Shown here in pieces: positions 11,454 to 22,059 of a stretch of 64,000 bases of DNA (positions are counted from its first letter, which is position 1; the number at the start of each line of letters is the position of its first letter). Source of the DNA: Plasmodiophora brassicae (taxonomy: Eukaryota > Endomyxa > Phytomyxea > Plasmodiophorida > Plasmodiophoridae); the NCBI GenBank assembly GCA_039704465.1, contig JASFAU010000015.1, forward strand, positions 310,001 to 374,000, given 5' to 3'. Both the position numbers and the translations under genes were made by a program. The notes beneath the pieces were generated by a model. That model worked only from the letters and a program-made list of their open reading frames with translations, searched no databases and was not told the origin of the DNA.

Positions 11454-12184
11454 ATGAACCCGGCGAACTTTGTGTCGGCGACCGACCTGCTGGACTGGCT
11501 GAACTCGTTCTTCAAAGCCGGGTACACGCGCATCGAGCAAATTCGAGATGGTTCGCGCCCGCCGTGCTCGATGCTGTCGTTCGCACGCCGCCGCTGACAT
11601 TCGTGTGGCCAGGCGCGATCGTCTGTCAGGTGATCGACTCGATCTACCCGGGGACGATCCCGCTGGATCGTGTGAACTTCGCGGCGCAGTACGTGTACGA
11701 GTTCGAGGGCAACTTCCGGCTGTTCCTGGCCGCCCTGCACCGCCATCGGCTCAAGCGCGTCATCGATGTGCAGGCGATCGTTCGTGGGCGCACGCAGGAG
11801 ATCCTGCACCTGGCGCAGTGGCTGCGGCACCTTTGGCAGACCATGTACAATGCACACACGAGCTATGACGCGGAAGCGAGACGCGCCAGCGCCGCCAGGA
11901 AATGGGAGGCCAGGTACCGGGCAAGGTCGAAACGGCTCGCTGGCCAGGGCGGGTTCGTCGCGTCGCCGAAGCCGTTGGAGAAGCAGCGTCGGGAGCCGAG
12001 CCAGTCGGAGGAGTCGCTGGCGGCGGTCATCGCCGAGCGAGACGCGATCGAGGTCGAACGGGACTGGTACTACGATAAGCTCAGGCAGATCGAGGTCGCT
12101 TGCGACGACTACGCCGACGACCTCATCCCCAGGCAACTGATCCTGGACCTCATGAGGGAGGACAAACCCGGCAGCAGGCCATGA
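11454..12184 (+). CDS. EB1: EB1-type microtubule plus-end protein
   Basis: Exon 1 (11454-11550) and exon 2 (11613-12184) join across a 62-base GT-AG intron. The N-terminal calponin-homology domain reads FVSATDLLDWLNSFF, then IEQIRDGAIVCQVIDSIYPG, DRVNFAAQYVYEFEGNFRLF and VDVQAIVRGRTQEILHLAQW, in the family order. A basic linker follows. The EB-homology dimer region holds ERDWYYDKLRQIEV and YADDLIPRQLILDLM. The protein ends in KPGSRP, so the EEY/F tail that recruits CAP-Gly proteins in many EB1 proteins is absent. Its stop is 24 bases from the ATP10 stop on the other strand. EB1 tracks growing microtubule ends and links them to cargo and cortex. Confidence 0.95.
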
Positions 12185-12208
12185 TATATAAACGAGCGCC
12201 CGCGTGTA

Positions 12209-13017
12209 TCACTGTGCAATCTCATCGTCCAGCTCGTTGGCGAACCTGGTGAACATGTCGCACACGGGGCCCTCCAGCTTGCCGGACGCCCGCCAGCGAA
12301 TCCTGCCCTGGGAATCTATCAGGAACACGTAACCTGAACGGGGATTGGGTCAAGGTCGACGTCATGGAAAGCGCACCAGGGGCAATCGTCACCTGCGAGA
12401 CGATTGCGGACGCCAAGCGCCTGGAACTCGTCGACGAGATCGACGAACGAGTACAGGTGCGCCTTGACGAGCGACGTCTCTGCGGGTTCCAGCTTGGCGA
12501 GCAGCGACGACCGCAGCACATACCGCAGCAGGAACCGATGCGTTCGCCCTTCGACGGCGCAGACCTCGACGTACTGCTTCCTGGACGGCGACGTCGCCAT
12601 GAACGGTTGGATCCAGGTCGACAAGGCCTGCCGGCCCGATTCCCGGAACGACAACCCCATCAGCGTCGTTCGCCCGTTCAGCGGCGTGATTTCCGGCAAC
12701 GGCGCCTCGCGTTCGAACCGCTCCTCCAACGATCGGCACATGATCATCGGCAGCGGGATGCCATGCCGGGAAGACAGCATGGCGTTCATAGGCGACACGA
12801 CGACTCCTGCGAACCACCGCGTGTTAGGGACGGGTTATCGTCGTGGCCCCGGGCGGGCGGGCGTACCGCGCGTCGCCGTGTACTCCCTGATATCGGCAAA
12901 GTAGCCACGTTCGCGGCTGTCGTCCCACTTCCAGTCCGACAGCGACGTCGAGCTGCACCGTCGGCCTATTAGGGCCCGGCCCATATAGTGGCGGCGAACG
13001 GCGCGCACGCGCGCCAT
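12209..13017 (-). CDS. ATP10: mitochondrial ATP synthase assembly factor ATP10
   Basis: ATP10 assists assembly of subunit 6 into the mitochondrial ATP synthase Fo sector. The start at 13017 gives a basic presequence (MARVRAVRRHYMGRALIGRR). An intron beginning after TATRG joins to VVVSPMNAMLSSRHGI. The core has FRESGRQALSTWIQPF and VDLVDEFQALGVRNRLAG. After a second intron, the family-typical C-terminus YVFLIDSQGRIRWRASGK appears, ending DDEIAQ. Both introns are about 60 bases with GT-AG borders. It converges on EB1 with 24 bases between stops, so the two 3' ends must overlap or be very short. Confidence 0.9.
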
Positions 13018-13240
13018 TGTTCGACGGGGTCGCCCGCGACTGCGACGACACAACACCGTTGGCGCGGCGCGCGTCGCCCAGCGGCGGCAATTTCGGATTC
13101 CAACTGTGCGATCGTCGATCGATGTCCACTTTGGGACGGTCCCTCCCACGTTTCTCGAGCAGATCTGCCTGCAACGGTGACGAGTGATGAGGAATGAACA
13201 ATGACACGGAATGTATTACAGAACGTCAGCGGGGTACTCG

Positions 13241-14360
13241 TTAATCGCGAACGCGCTTCGACTTGGGCAGCACATCGTTGGCGTCGATGGACCTGATGAA
13301 GACGGCATCCGGCGGGTGGTCGCGTTCGCCCTCTGACATTGGGGGCGCTGAGCGATCGCTGTGAGGGACACGTAATAGACGACGGCCTTACCGCTGTACG
13401 TATAGGAGCTGGCAACGGCCAGGTAGTTGCCATGGCGACTGAACGCCAACGCACTGACCGATGTGGTGTACGGCGGCAGCTGTCGGATTCGCTTGCGACC
13501 TTGCCCGTCCCATATATTAACAGTCTGGTCGTCGCCGCCCGTCGCGAATGTCCCGTGCACAGGATGGAATGCGATCGCATTCACCGGGTACACGCACGAC
13601 CGGCCGTCCGGTCCCGTCCCCCGATGGCATTTGAACGCGTACTTGTTGGCCTGTACGGCAGGATCTGGGTCAATATATTCAACCGCCACGCGCCCTTCAA
13701 TCGACGACACTGCCGAACCGGTCATCAGGACGCGATGCAGATCCACGTCGCAATCGGGGACGTACCGACGTAATGGTCGCGAGTCGGAGCGCAGGCAGCG
13801 GCACGCGTCTGATGCTTTAGGGACGATTGCCGAACCTGTGTGGGCCCAGCAGAGAGCGCGCGCGCATCGTACAGCAGCACATGCCGGTCGCTGGTGGCCA
13901 CTAGCAGAAGGTGGTGGCCGGCGTCAGCAATAACGTAGACCTTGCCAGGCAAATCGGCACGATCCACGGCCGACTGCCGCGACCGTCGATCATGGACGAG
14001 CAGTTGCCGGTCCCATCCGCCGGATACGATCGTCTGTTTCATAGCGACGACCGACTTGGCGCCGGCCGCATGCGACGCCAGCGCTGTCGGCGCGGCGCGC
14101 TCGATGTCGACCTCGACGACGGACCCGTCCACGAGTCCGCAGACGTATCGCGAATCGTCCTCGGCGGAGAACACGGCGCACAGCGCCGACGACGCCTGCG
14201 GGTGCGCATGCACGAGCCGATTGCCGACCGCGTCGTACACGCGACACGTCTTGTCCCACGACGACACGAGCAGGTGGTCGGTCGACGACCCGAACTGCAC
14301 GGCGCTGATGCCGTCCGTCGGCGGCGACCGCAACTCGAATTCGACGGCGGGCGCTGCCAT
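13241..14360 (-). CDS. BUB3: spindle-checkpoint WD40 protein BUB3
   Basis: BUB3 is the WD40 adaptor that brings BUB1 and BUBR1 to kinetochores. It starts [20 protein letters not shown] and shows the family repeats ([28 protein letters not shown]). Two introns (13765-13710 and 13391-13333) give the diagnostic joined reading [14 protein letters not shown], then [27 protein letters not shown] and [10 protein letters not shown]. The tail is [17 protein letters not shown], ending [18 protein letters not shown] and ATGGDD distinguish BUB3 from the related RAE1. It is divergent to YKT6. Confidence 0.95.
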
Positions 14361-14789
14361 CCGTCGCTCCCCGAAACACTCCGAGTGACGCGTTTTCGCG
14401 GACCACCGGCTCAGTGCAGACCGGGGCGCCGTTCCTGCGCGGACCCACCATCGCTGCACCACACCGCACACGGGACCCGGTGTGCAGTTCGCGCAAGCAT
14501 GGCGCCCCATTCGCCAGCAGCACCCGGGAGGGAAATCTGTCATGCGCATGCATGAGTTGTACGCGCCGGCCCAGCAGGCGGTTTCGACATTTCGTGCGGA
14601 TCAAACAGGCAGAGACGTGGACGAGGGGCGTTCGTAGGCGACCATCGTGGTAACTGATAGCGGTCTGCACGTCGTCATCGTCGAGGGGGGCAACGTAGCA
14701 AAAAAAACAAATCACGTCGGTGGCCTGCATCGTTTTTTTGCAGATTGTCGCGTTCCGCGGGCAGTCCGAGTCGCGCGTGTCGGCCGCCC
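14361..14789. other. divergent promoter region BUB3/YKT6
   Basis: No gene is seen. Two short A/T homopolymer runs (near 14700 and 14733) interrupt the GC-rich background and could mark promoter or nucleosome-free DNA. Confidence 0.45.
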
Positions 14790-15398
14790 ATGAAGGTCCT
14801 GTACGCTGCCGTGTTCCTATGGCGGTCCGACGATGAGTCGCCGCTGAAGTTGGCAACGGCCGAGGACCTGTCGTCGTTCTCGTTCTTCGAGCGCACCACG
14901 ATCCGGGAGCACCTGACGTTCGCGTCTCGGACGACGTGTCAGCGGACGTCTGCGGGCGTGCGACAGACCGTGACGCTGACCGACATCCCCTTCGTATGCC
15001 ACGTCCATGTCAGGCAAGACCGGATGGCCGGCGTTGTCATCTGCGATAGTGAATACCCTGTCCGCGTGGCGTTCTCGCTGATCGGCAGATTCATGCGAGC
15101 CATGGACACCGAGCACGCCAGCGAATGGGCAAACGTGACCGCCGACGCCAACCTGGCGATCGCGGACATGGACGCCGACCTGAAGCGGTACCAGAACCCG
15201 GAGAACGCCGACAAGCTGACCCAGGTGCAGAAGAACCTCGACGACGTCAAGGACATCATGCACAAGAACATCGAGGAGATTCTGAAGCGCGGCGAGACGA
15301 TCGACAGCCTGATGGCGAAATCGGACGACCTGACCGGCATGTCTGTCGCATTCTACAAGGGCGCCAAGAGAAACAACCAGTGCTGCAAAATGTACTAG
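14790..15398 (+). CDS. YKT6: R-SNARE YKT6
   Basis: A single exon of 202 residues with full-length similarity to YKT6, the prenylated longin SNARE acting in ER, Golgi, vacuole and autophagosome fusion. The longin domain includes SSFSFFERTTIREHLTF, CHVHVRQDRMAGVVICDSEY and PVRVAFSLIGRFM. The SNARE motif runs from about KLTQVQKNLDDVKDIMHKN with the central arginine in LKRGETIDSLM. The C-terminus is NQCCKMY: the two cysteines keep the family spacing, but the prenylation box is CKMY, with tyrosine at the last position. I start at 14790 (MKVLYAAVFLW); an upstream in-frame ATG would add 15 residues not seen in the family. Confidence 0.95.
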   Translation: MKVLYAAVFLWRSDDESPLKLATAEDLSSFSFFERTTIREHLTFASRTTCQRTSAGVRQTVTLTDIPFVCHVHVRQDRMAGVVICDSEYPVRVAFSLIGRFMRAMDTEHASEWANVTADANLAIADMDADLKRYQNPENADKLTQVQKNLDDVKDIMHKNIEEILKRGETIDSLMAKSDDLTGMSVAFYKGAKRNNQCCKMY

Positions 15399-15625
15399 GA
15401 CGTTCTCGCTCTACGTTATCATAAAATATTCACCTGCGCACTCGATGTCGTCGTCCTCGGCGATGCCGCTGATGACATGGCGGAGCAGCGCGCTGACGAC
15501 ATATTTTTGGGACGCACTGGGTCGCTCTGCAGCACTGACGCCGTCAGAAGGACGGGGCGCCGATATTAATAGTCGGGAAGTGCGCCAGGCCTTTGAAGCA
15601 AGACTAGCGTCAGCACGTCACGGCC

Positions 15626-16847
15626 ATGGGTCCGAGCGTCGTGGTCGCGGTTGCGCTGGCTTCACTGACGTACGCCTGGACGCCACACCCACCCCGTTGC
15701 ACGCTCTGGACGGGGGCGCTCCACCGCTACGTCACAGCCGTGCCATTTCCCGGCCCGTCGTCGAGCGAATCCGCCGCTGTTCCGCTGGCCGTCCAAGCTG
15801 TCCTGCCGCCCGGCCATTCATTCGATGGCCGGCTGATGCGCCACTGCCAAGGGAACAAGTTCGTCGTATCCGGTTCACATCTTGTCTGCATTCGCTGCTC
15901 TGACGCATTCCCTGGTAGCATTCAAGAGCTCAATGTATCGGCTCCCGCAGTCACGTACGAAGCGCTGAACGCCATGCCAAATCTACGACGACTCAGGTAA
16001 TCGCAGACCGGGTACGACGTCCTGTTCGGGCACATGCTGATTATTGGGCTCGGTCAGGCTGTCGGCGACCCTGAAGGCTAGCGGATCATTGTCTGATTCG
16101 CACATCGAGGACATTGTTGCCGTCCTGCCTACCAGCAACGACCCGATGCTCGTCTTCGATGGGTTTCGAACGCTGCGCAGACTCACCATTTACGTTAGCG
16201 ATCATGCGAAGAGGCCGTTCGAGTGCGTTGTGTTCGGCAAGCTTCCAGACATCCAGGCAATTCAGTTCATTGGCGCGACGTTAAACTCGGCACACCGTCC
16301 CCCACGCGGCTTGGTCCAGCTGCGGAAGGCGCAACGAGGCCATGATCTTGCCATCACGGTCAACGGCCAGCCTTACGATCCGAGCACAGGTGTACCTCCG
16401 AACTTTGTCACGGGAGTGTGCATTGGTGTGGCCGTCTTAGCTGGGGCTCGTGAGACGATGGCGCGACGCAAAGTGCGGCCATCGGCAACGACTTCAAAGC
16501 GGTCTCTACCATTGACCAAGGCTCTTCTGTACGGAACCCTTGCTTTGGGCGCAGCGTACCCGTTGTGGGATCGATTGAGACATATGCCTTCCGCCGCGCA
16601 AGCGAGTACTCAGGCGCCCACGTCGTTCCATGTACAAGCACGCAGTCCCACTCTCGTTTCGTACGTTGCCATTCCCGTGATCATCCTGATGCTGGCTGTG
16701 AGTGCCCTGGTGTGCTTCCGAATGAGACGGTCAACGACAAAGGCGTTCTGGGAACGCAACCCAGACCTAGCAGAGACCATCGACAGATTCGCCAGGGCAC
16801 AGAACATCTACCAACAGCAACCGGCACACAAACAGGAATTGTCATAG
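15626..16847 (+). CDS. type I membrane protein with LRR-like ectodomain
   Basis: Exon 1 (15626-15996) encodes a signal peptide (GPSVVVAVALASLTYAW) and an ectodomain ending in a leucine-rich-like stretch (NAMPNLRRLR). A 61-base intron (15997-16057) keeps the frame into LSATLKASGSLSD. HIEDIVAVLPTSNDPMLVFD and LRRLTIYVSD continue the pattern of irregular repeats. Hydrophobic segments occur at GVCIGVAVLAGA, ALLYGTLALGAAYPLW and YVAIPVIILMLAVSALVCF; the last is the best transmembrane helix, before a short tail ending HKQELS. The 3' end of this gene (from 16703) is the left edge of the tandem duplication, and a second copy of its tail lies at 19796-19940. Function unknown; a surface protein is likely. 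Confidence 0.6.
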
Positions 16848-16867
16848 GTAAAGTAAGACACTTCGTT

Positions 16868-17050
16868 AGTCGACGTTCTGCGATGAGGCGGGCAGGTGGC
16901 GAAGCCCTTCAGCGGGATCGTATTCGAGAACAGCACACGTCGTCACATCGGCATCCCGGATATGAGCGATCCTAGTCGCTGTATGTACGCGCCACACCAA
17001 TGTCCAGCAGCAGACCCGGTTGCACTGCCGTCACGGTTGTTGGTCCCCGC
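16868..17050 (-). pseudogene. diverged RBBP5 C-terminal fragment, copy 1
   Basis: The minus strand resembles the last exon of RBBP5 (the part reading GLRHLP before the stop) but with many differences and a broken frame. It lies between two genes and has no start or other RBBP5 exons. It is older than the 3.1-kb duplication, since both units carry it. Confidence 0.55.
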
Positions 17051-17242
17051 TTCGCCATGACGGAGGCGCAGCGAGGGCCCTACCCTCGGCCAGTGCAGAA
17101 TGGGTGATACGCGTTGCCGCAACGGGGGTCTGTGACCAGGTACATGTGACCGCCAGCCAGCCGAGATCGGTGCCGGCAGTTGAGCGGTTAAAGTAGTGGA
17201 TCAGGTCGGGTCAGTCGGGTCTACCACCTGCACGTCAGCGCG

Positions 17243-18822
17243 ATGACGAAAGTAAAGGTGCTACTGGGCGTTTGCTTCGCGCTGGGCCTCGGCACCTCAA
17301 GAGGGGCGCTTTACGTGACATACATTGCCAACAACTCTGCCGTCACGGTCGCCATGAAGACGGCAACTTTCCGGCACGCCAACACGAGCTTCTCGATTAC
17401 CGCACCTCTGCATTTCGTCGATGGGTCGGACCCGGCAGCACTCGGCAGCGAGGTGTCAGGGACGATCATTGTCGTCGACTGCGACGCCTACTCCAACACG
17501 TTCGCCTGGGCCAGCGCCTGTCAGTCCCGCGGGTGCCTCGGCATGGCGATGGTGACGACGAACTGGGCGCCCATTGCCAGCTTGTTCGCCTGGTTCGATA
17601 CCGACAAGACCGCCAGCCCCCGGGAGCAGCGATCGACATTACCGATCGTCATCCTGGACGGGCTGGACGCCTTGACGTCGATGAACGACGTTGTTCGTCA
17701 TCATCGTTCCGGCCCGATTACCGCGGTCGTGGACGCAAGCGACATACTGGAAGGGACGTCCGCGTCGGTGCTGTTCGCAAATCCAGCAGCCATCACCGCC
17801 CTAGCCATTGCCTGGTTGATCAACGTGGTGAACATGGTCGCGGCCGCCTACAAGCTGGCCGCGTTTGCCATCGGTTAGGCGGCGCAGCATGCACGCGATT
17901 GGTTCCAGCCGCGCCCTGATCTCGCTGGCTGCCGTGCAGACCGCCAAGGCAATGTACGCGCCGTGCCGCTGTATCCCGCGATCGTGTTCACGACGGTGCT
18001 GGTGTCGTCCACGATCCGCACGCTGTGGCTGGCCGACGCGGCGTTCTACAGCCTGCAGGCCTTCTCGAGGCCCCTCTACCGAATTCTGCTGACCACGTTC
18101 ATCCCCGTCGCGTTCGTTAGTACAGCCGCCATAGGGATGGCGATGCACGACCACCTGATGCAGGGCAAGACGGTGAGCACGCGGCACCAGGTCGCAGTGC
18201 GCCTCCTGCTATCTGTTGTCGGCACCATCTTCATCGTCGACGTGATCGCAGCCTTCACGGCCGCCCTGACCTGGCAAGAATACTTCAACAGCACGTACTT
18301 CTCGGTGGGAGACCCATTAACAATTCGTCGGTGGACGACGACGTTGCTGACAGGGCAATTTTCGTGCAGCTGTTCTACTTCCTGACGAACATCCCCGTCT
18401 CGGTCCTGTTCATGAGGTACGGGAGCATGGTGTCGACGGAACTGTTGAGGAACACGACGATCTCGACGCGGGAACGGACCCGCAGCCTACAATTCGCAAG
18501 ACGTGTGGCCATCTCCGGCGCGATCGGCATCGTCGTCCTCGTGTCTCAGGTCGTGTTCACCATCCTGAACATGCGAAGCGTATTGTGGTATCTCATGCTG
18601 TACACGCTGTCGAGCACGCTGAACGCCATCCAGTGCTCTACGTTCATCAGCGCTTTCCGCACGCGTTCCAGCATCGTCCACGTCGTCAGCCAGACGTTCG
18701 TGCCACGATCTTGCGTGCGTGCGTCGTCGACGAGCGATGATAGACCCAAGGGCGCTGCCAAGGTCGCCCCAGCGCACGCTACGGTGGCTTCCGGCCATAA
18801 GGCGATCGGCATTGCGATGTAG
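17243..18822 (+). CDS. PA-domain 7TM receptor-like protein, copy A
   Basis: Three exons. Exon 1 starts at 17243 with a signal peptide (VKVLLGVCFALGLGTSRGAL) and a PA-like domain (SGTIIVVDCDAYSNTFAWAS, CQSRGCLGMAMVTTNW, LPIVILDGLDAL). The first intron begins after AFAI and joins to DRQGNVRAVPLYPAIVF; the second (about 65 bases) joins TYFS to LFYFLTNIPVSV. Seven hydrophobic helices follow the PA domain: near AIAWLINVVNMVAAAY, AIVFTTVLVSSTIRTLW, LLTTFIPVAFVSTAA, LLLSVVGTIFIVDVIAAF, FYFLTNIPVSVLF, ISGAIGIVVLVSQVVF and LMLYTLSSTLNAI. The tail is Ser/Thr/Ala-rich and short. The layout is that of a receptor with a lumenal or extracellular PA domain; no named 7TM family is evident to me. Its near-identical partner lies 3.1 kb downstream. 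Confidence 0.75.
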
Positions 18823-18966
18823 CAGGGCCACAACACAGCCGCCTCGCAAATCAAAGCCTTAGCAACGCGACATGGGCCAACGACGGGGCCAACCCACATC
18901 GACAGCTTTGCCAGGGCGCAAACGCATCCCATGACAATAACCTGTGAATACGATACCTTTATACCA

Positions 18967-19793
18967 TTAGTCGACGTCCAGCGGCGAGATGGGCAGGTGG
19001 CGAAGGCCGCCAGCGGTGTCGTCGAGAGCAGCAGAGATCGTTAGAATGTCAACAGGCTCTTCCATTGCCTGTGGGACCGGTCAGACGAAACCGGCGTGCG
19101 CCTGTTCCAGTGGGAAACAACGACGTTGGGTGCATCGGCGGGCATGTCATCCAGATGACACTCATCAAACACGATGTTCTCCTCGAGTTCGACAAAATCA
19201 GGAGCAAACCTGATCCATACACGTCGCGCCAGTAACCACCATTGTTTGACGACATTCAAACTTGGTACGAACGCCTGCCAGTTTTCGCTAACGTACTTTG
19301 ACCAAACCACATGTTCCCCAGTTGACATGACAGCGACAATGACCGGCTTGTGCGAGTGCCACTGGATCGCGATGATCCCCCGCAGCGGGCCATCCAGTAG
19401 TGCCAGCAACGACCCATCCAGTCGGTGCCAGACCTGCTGCGATATAGTCGCCGTTGCCCGAGAAGCACGACACGCGAAACGGCACCCGGTTGACAGCATC
19501 CACAAACTCGCGCTGAAACGTATGATCAGGACAGCAGCGGTATTGTGTTGGACAGCCCACGAGCCGTCCGACCTCGACGCGCAGCGACGTTGCAGAGCAG
19601 AGCCTTACGCGATCAGCTGTGTTAACCAGGACAGCGTCTCCTTCGTAACTGATCGAGATCGACGTAACCGGCGAATGCCTGCATACATGACAACGAATCA
19701 GTTCTGCGCCATGCATCCAAGGACATCGCAGTACCCGGCAAAGTCGGCGCTTGCTAGGATCACAAGCGTCCCGAATCATGCAGCGTAATCGAG
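18967..19793 (-). pseudogene. RBBP5: truncated duplicate of RBBP5
   Basis: This is the 3' part of RBBP5 left in unit 1 of the tandem duplication. It keeps the exons from the NTADR region to the GLRHLPISPLDVD end, but lacks the 5' exons because the duplication border falls at 19793. Compared with the functional copy it has lost 35 bases near 19430, which shifts the frame inside the region encoding YIAAG. It also differs by 2 bases near 19735. It has no start codon context and cannot give a full WD40 propeller. Confidence 0.85.
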
Positions 19794-19964
19794 AATGCCC
19801 TGGTGTGCTTCCGAATGAGACGGTCAATGACAAAGGCGTTCTGGGAACGCAACCCAGACCTAGCTGAGACCATCGACAGATTCGCCAGGGCACAGAACAT
19901 CTACCAACAGCAACCGGCACACGAACAGGAATTGCCATAGGTAGAGTAAGACACTTCATTAGTT

Positions 19965-20150
19965 GACGTTCGGCGATGAGGCGGGCAGGTGTCGAAGCCC
20001 TTCGGCGGGGTCGTATTCGAGAACAGCACCCGTCTTCACATCGGCATCCCGGATATGAGTGATCAGTCGCTGTATGTACGCGTCACACCAACGGCAAGCA
20101 GCAACCTTCGGTTGCGCTGCCGCCACTGTTGTTGGTCCCCGATTCGCCAT
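19965..20150 (-). pseudogene. diverged RBBP5 C-terminal fragment, copy 2
   Basis: The minus strand has an open frame starting MANRGPTTVAAAQ and ending EGLRHLPASSPNVN. Its end is clearly related at the DNA level to the last exon of RBBP5 (GLRHLPISPLDVD), but the rest is not. It corresponds to the fragment at 16868 in unit 1, where the frame is broken. It is likely a relic of an older duplication rather than a gene. Confidence 0.55.
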
Positions 20151-20339
20151 GACGGGGGCGCAGCGAGGGCCCTACCCTCGGCCAGTGCTGGATGGATGAT
20201 ATGGCGCGCGTTGCCGCAACGGGGGTCTGTGACCAGGTACATGTGACCGCCAGCCAGCCGAGATCGGTGCCGGCAGTTGGGCGGTTAAAGTAGTGGATCA
20301 CGTCGGGTCAGTCGGGTTTACCACCTGCACGTCAGCGCG

Positions 20340-21915
20340 ATGACGAAAGTAAAGGTACTGATGGGCGTTTGCGTCGCGCTTGGCCTCGGCACCTCACGAG
20401 GGGCGCTTTACGCTACATACGTTGCCAACAACTCTGCCGTCACGGTCGCCATGAAGACGGCAACCTATCGTCACGCCAACACGAGCTTCTCGATTACAGC
20501 ACCTCTGCATTTCGTCGATGGGTCGGACCCGGCAGCGCTCGGCAGCGAGGTGTCGGGGACGGTCATTGTCGTCGACTACGACGCCTACTCCAACACGTTC
20601 GCCTGGGCCAGCGCCTGTCAGTCCCGCGGGTGCCTCGGCATGGCGATGGTGACGACGAACTGGGCGCCCATTGCCAGCTTGTATGCCTGGGTCGAGTCGG
20701 ACAAGACCGCCAGCCCCCGGGAGCAGCGATCGACATTGCCGATCGTCATCCTGGACGGGTTGGACGCCTTGACGTCGATGAACGACGTTGTTCGTCATCA
20801 TCGTCCCGGCCCGATTACCGCGGTCGTGGACGCAAGCGACATACTGGAAGGGACGTCCGCGTCGGTGCTGTTCGCAAATCCAGCAGCCATCACCGCCCTA
20901 GCCATTGCCTGGTTGATCAACGTGGTGAACATGGCCGCGGCCGCCTACAAGCTGGCCGCGTTTGCCATCGGTTAGGGGGCGCAGCATGCACGATTGGTTC
21001 CAGCCGCGCCTGATCTCGCTGGCTGCCGTGCAGATCGCCAAGGCAAGGTACGCGCCGTGCCGCTGTATCCCGCGATCGTGTTCACGACGGTGCTGGTGTC
21101 GTCCACGATCCGCACGCTGTGGCTGGCCGACGCGTTGTTCTACAGCCTGCAGGCCTTCTCGAGACCCCTCTACCGAATTCTGCTGACCTCATTCATCCCC
21201 GTGACGTTCGCTAGCACGGCCGCCATAGGGATGGCGATGCACGACCACCTGATGCAGGGCAAGACGGTGAGCACGCGGCACCAGGTCGCAATGCGCCTCC
21301 TGCTATCTGTTGTCGGCACCGTCTTCACCGTCGACGTGATCGCAACCTTCACGGCCGCCCTGACCTGGCAAGAATACTTCAGCAGCACGTACTTCTCGGT
21401 GGGCGAATCGTTAACAATTCGTCGGTGGACGACGACGTTGCTGACAGGGCAATTTCGTGCAGCTGTTCTATTTCCTGATGAACATCCCCGTCTCGGTCCT
21501 GTTCATGAGGTACGGGAGCATGGTGTCGACGGAACTGTTGAGGAACACGACGATCTCGACGCGGGAACGGACCCGCAGCCTACAATTCGCAAGACGTGTG
21601 GCCATCTCCGGCGCGATCGGCATCGTCGTCCTCGTGTCCCAGGTCGTGTTCACCATCCTGAACATGCGAAGTGTATCGTACTACGTCCTGCTGTACACGC
21701 TGGCGATCACGCTGAACGCCTTCCAGTGCTCTACGTTCATCAGCGCGTTCCGCACGCGTTCCAGCATCGTCCACGTCGTCAGCCAGGCGTTCATGCCACG
21801 ATCTTGCGTGCGCGCGTCGTCGACGAGCGATGATAGACCCAAGGACGCTGTCAAGGTCGCGCCAGCGCCCAGTATGGTGGCGTCCGACCATAACGCGATC
21901 AGCATTGCGATGTAG
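20340..21915 (+). CDS. PA-domain 7TM receptor-like protein, copy B
   Basis: Paralogue of the gene at 17243, with the same three exons and intron borders. The PA-like domain carries scattered changes (for example VDYDAYSNTF in place of VDCDAYSNTF, losing a cysteine). The helix near SYYVLLYTLAITLNAFQ and the tail also differ. The second intron is one base shorter (one T fewer before the acceptor), which does not affect coding if the acceptor is the TGCAG just before LFYFLMNIPVSV. All helices and the signal peptide are intact, so both copies look functional and have begun to diverge mainly outside the PA core. Confidence 0.75.
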
Positions 21916-22059
21916 CGGGGCCACAACACAGCCGCCTTTCAAACCAAAGCCTTAGCAGCGCGCCATGGGCCAACGACAGGGCCAACCCACATCGACAGCT
22001 TTGCCAGGGCGCAAACGCATCCCATGACAATAACCTGTCAATACGATACCTTTATACCA

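Larger units (their letters stand above)
16703..19793. repeat. tandem segmental duplication, unit 1
   Basis: About 3.09 kb that is highly similar to the directly adjacent unit 2 (19796-22924). It contains the tail of the upstream membrane-protein gene, a diverged RBBP5-tail fragment, a complete PA-7TM gene and the 3' half of RBBP5. The junction near 19790-19796 shares only the bases GAG with both outer borders, which suggests a microhomology-type or unequal recombination event. Small differences include a 35-base deletion in the RBBP5 part. Confidence 0.9.

Noticed and set aside
13911..14555. Plus- and minus-strand frames of 200 to 290 codons over BUB3
   Set aside because: Arg/Pro-rich shadow translations; the BUB3 frame has the conserved WD40 sequence.
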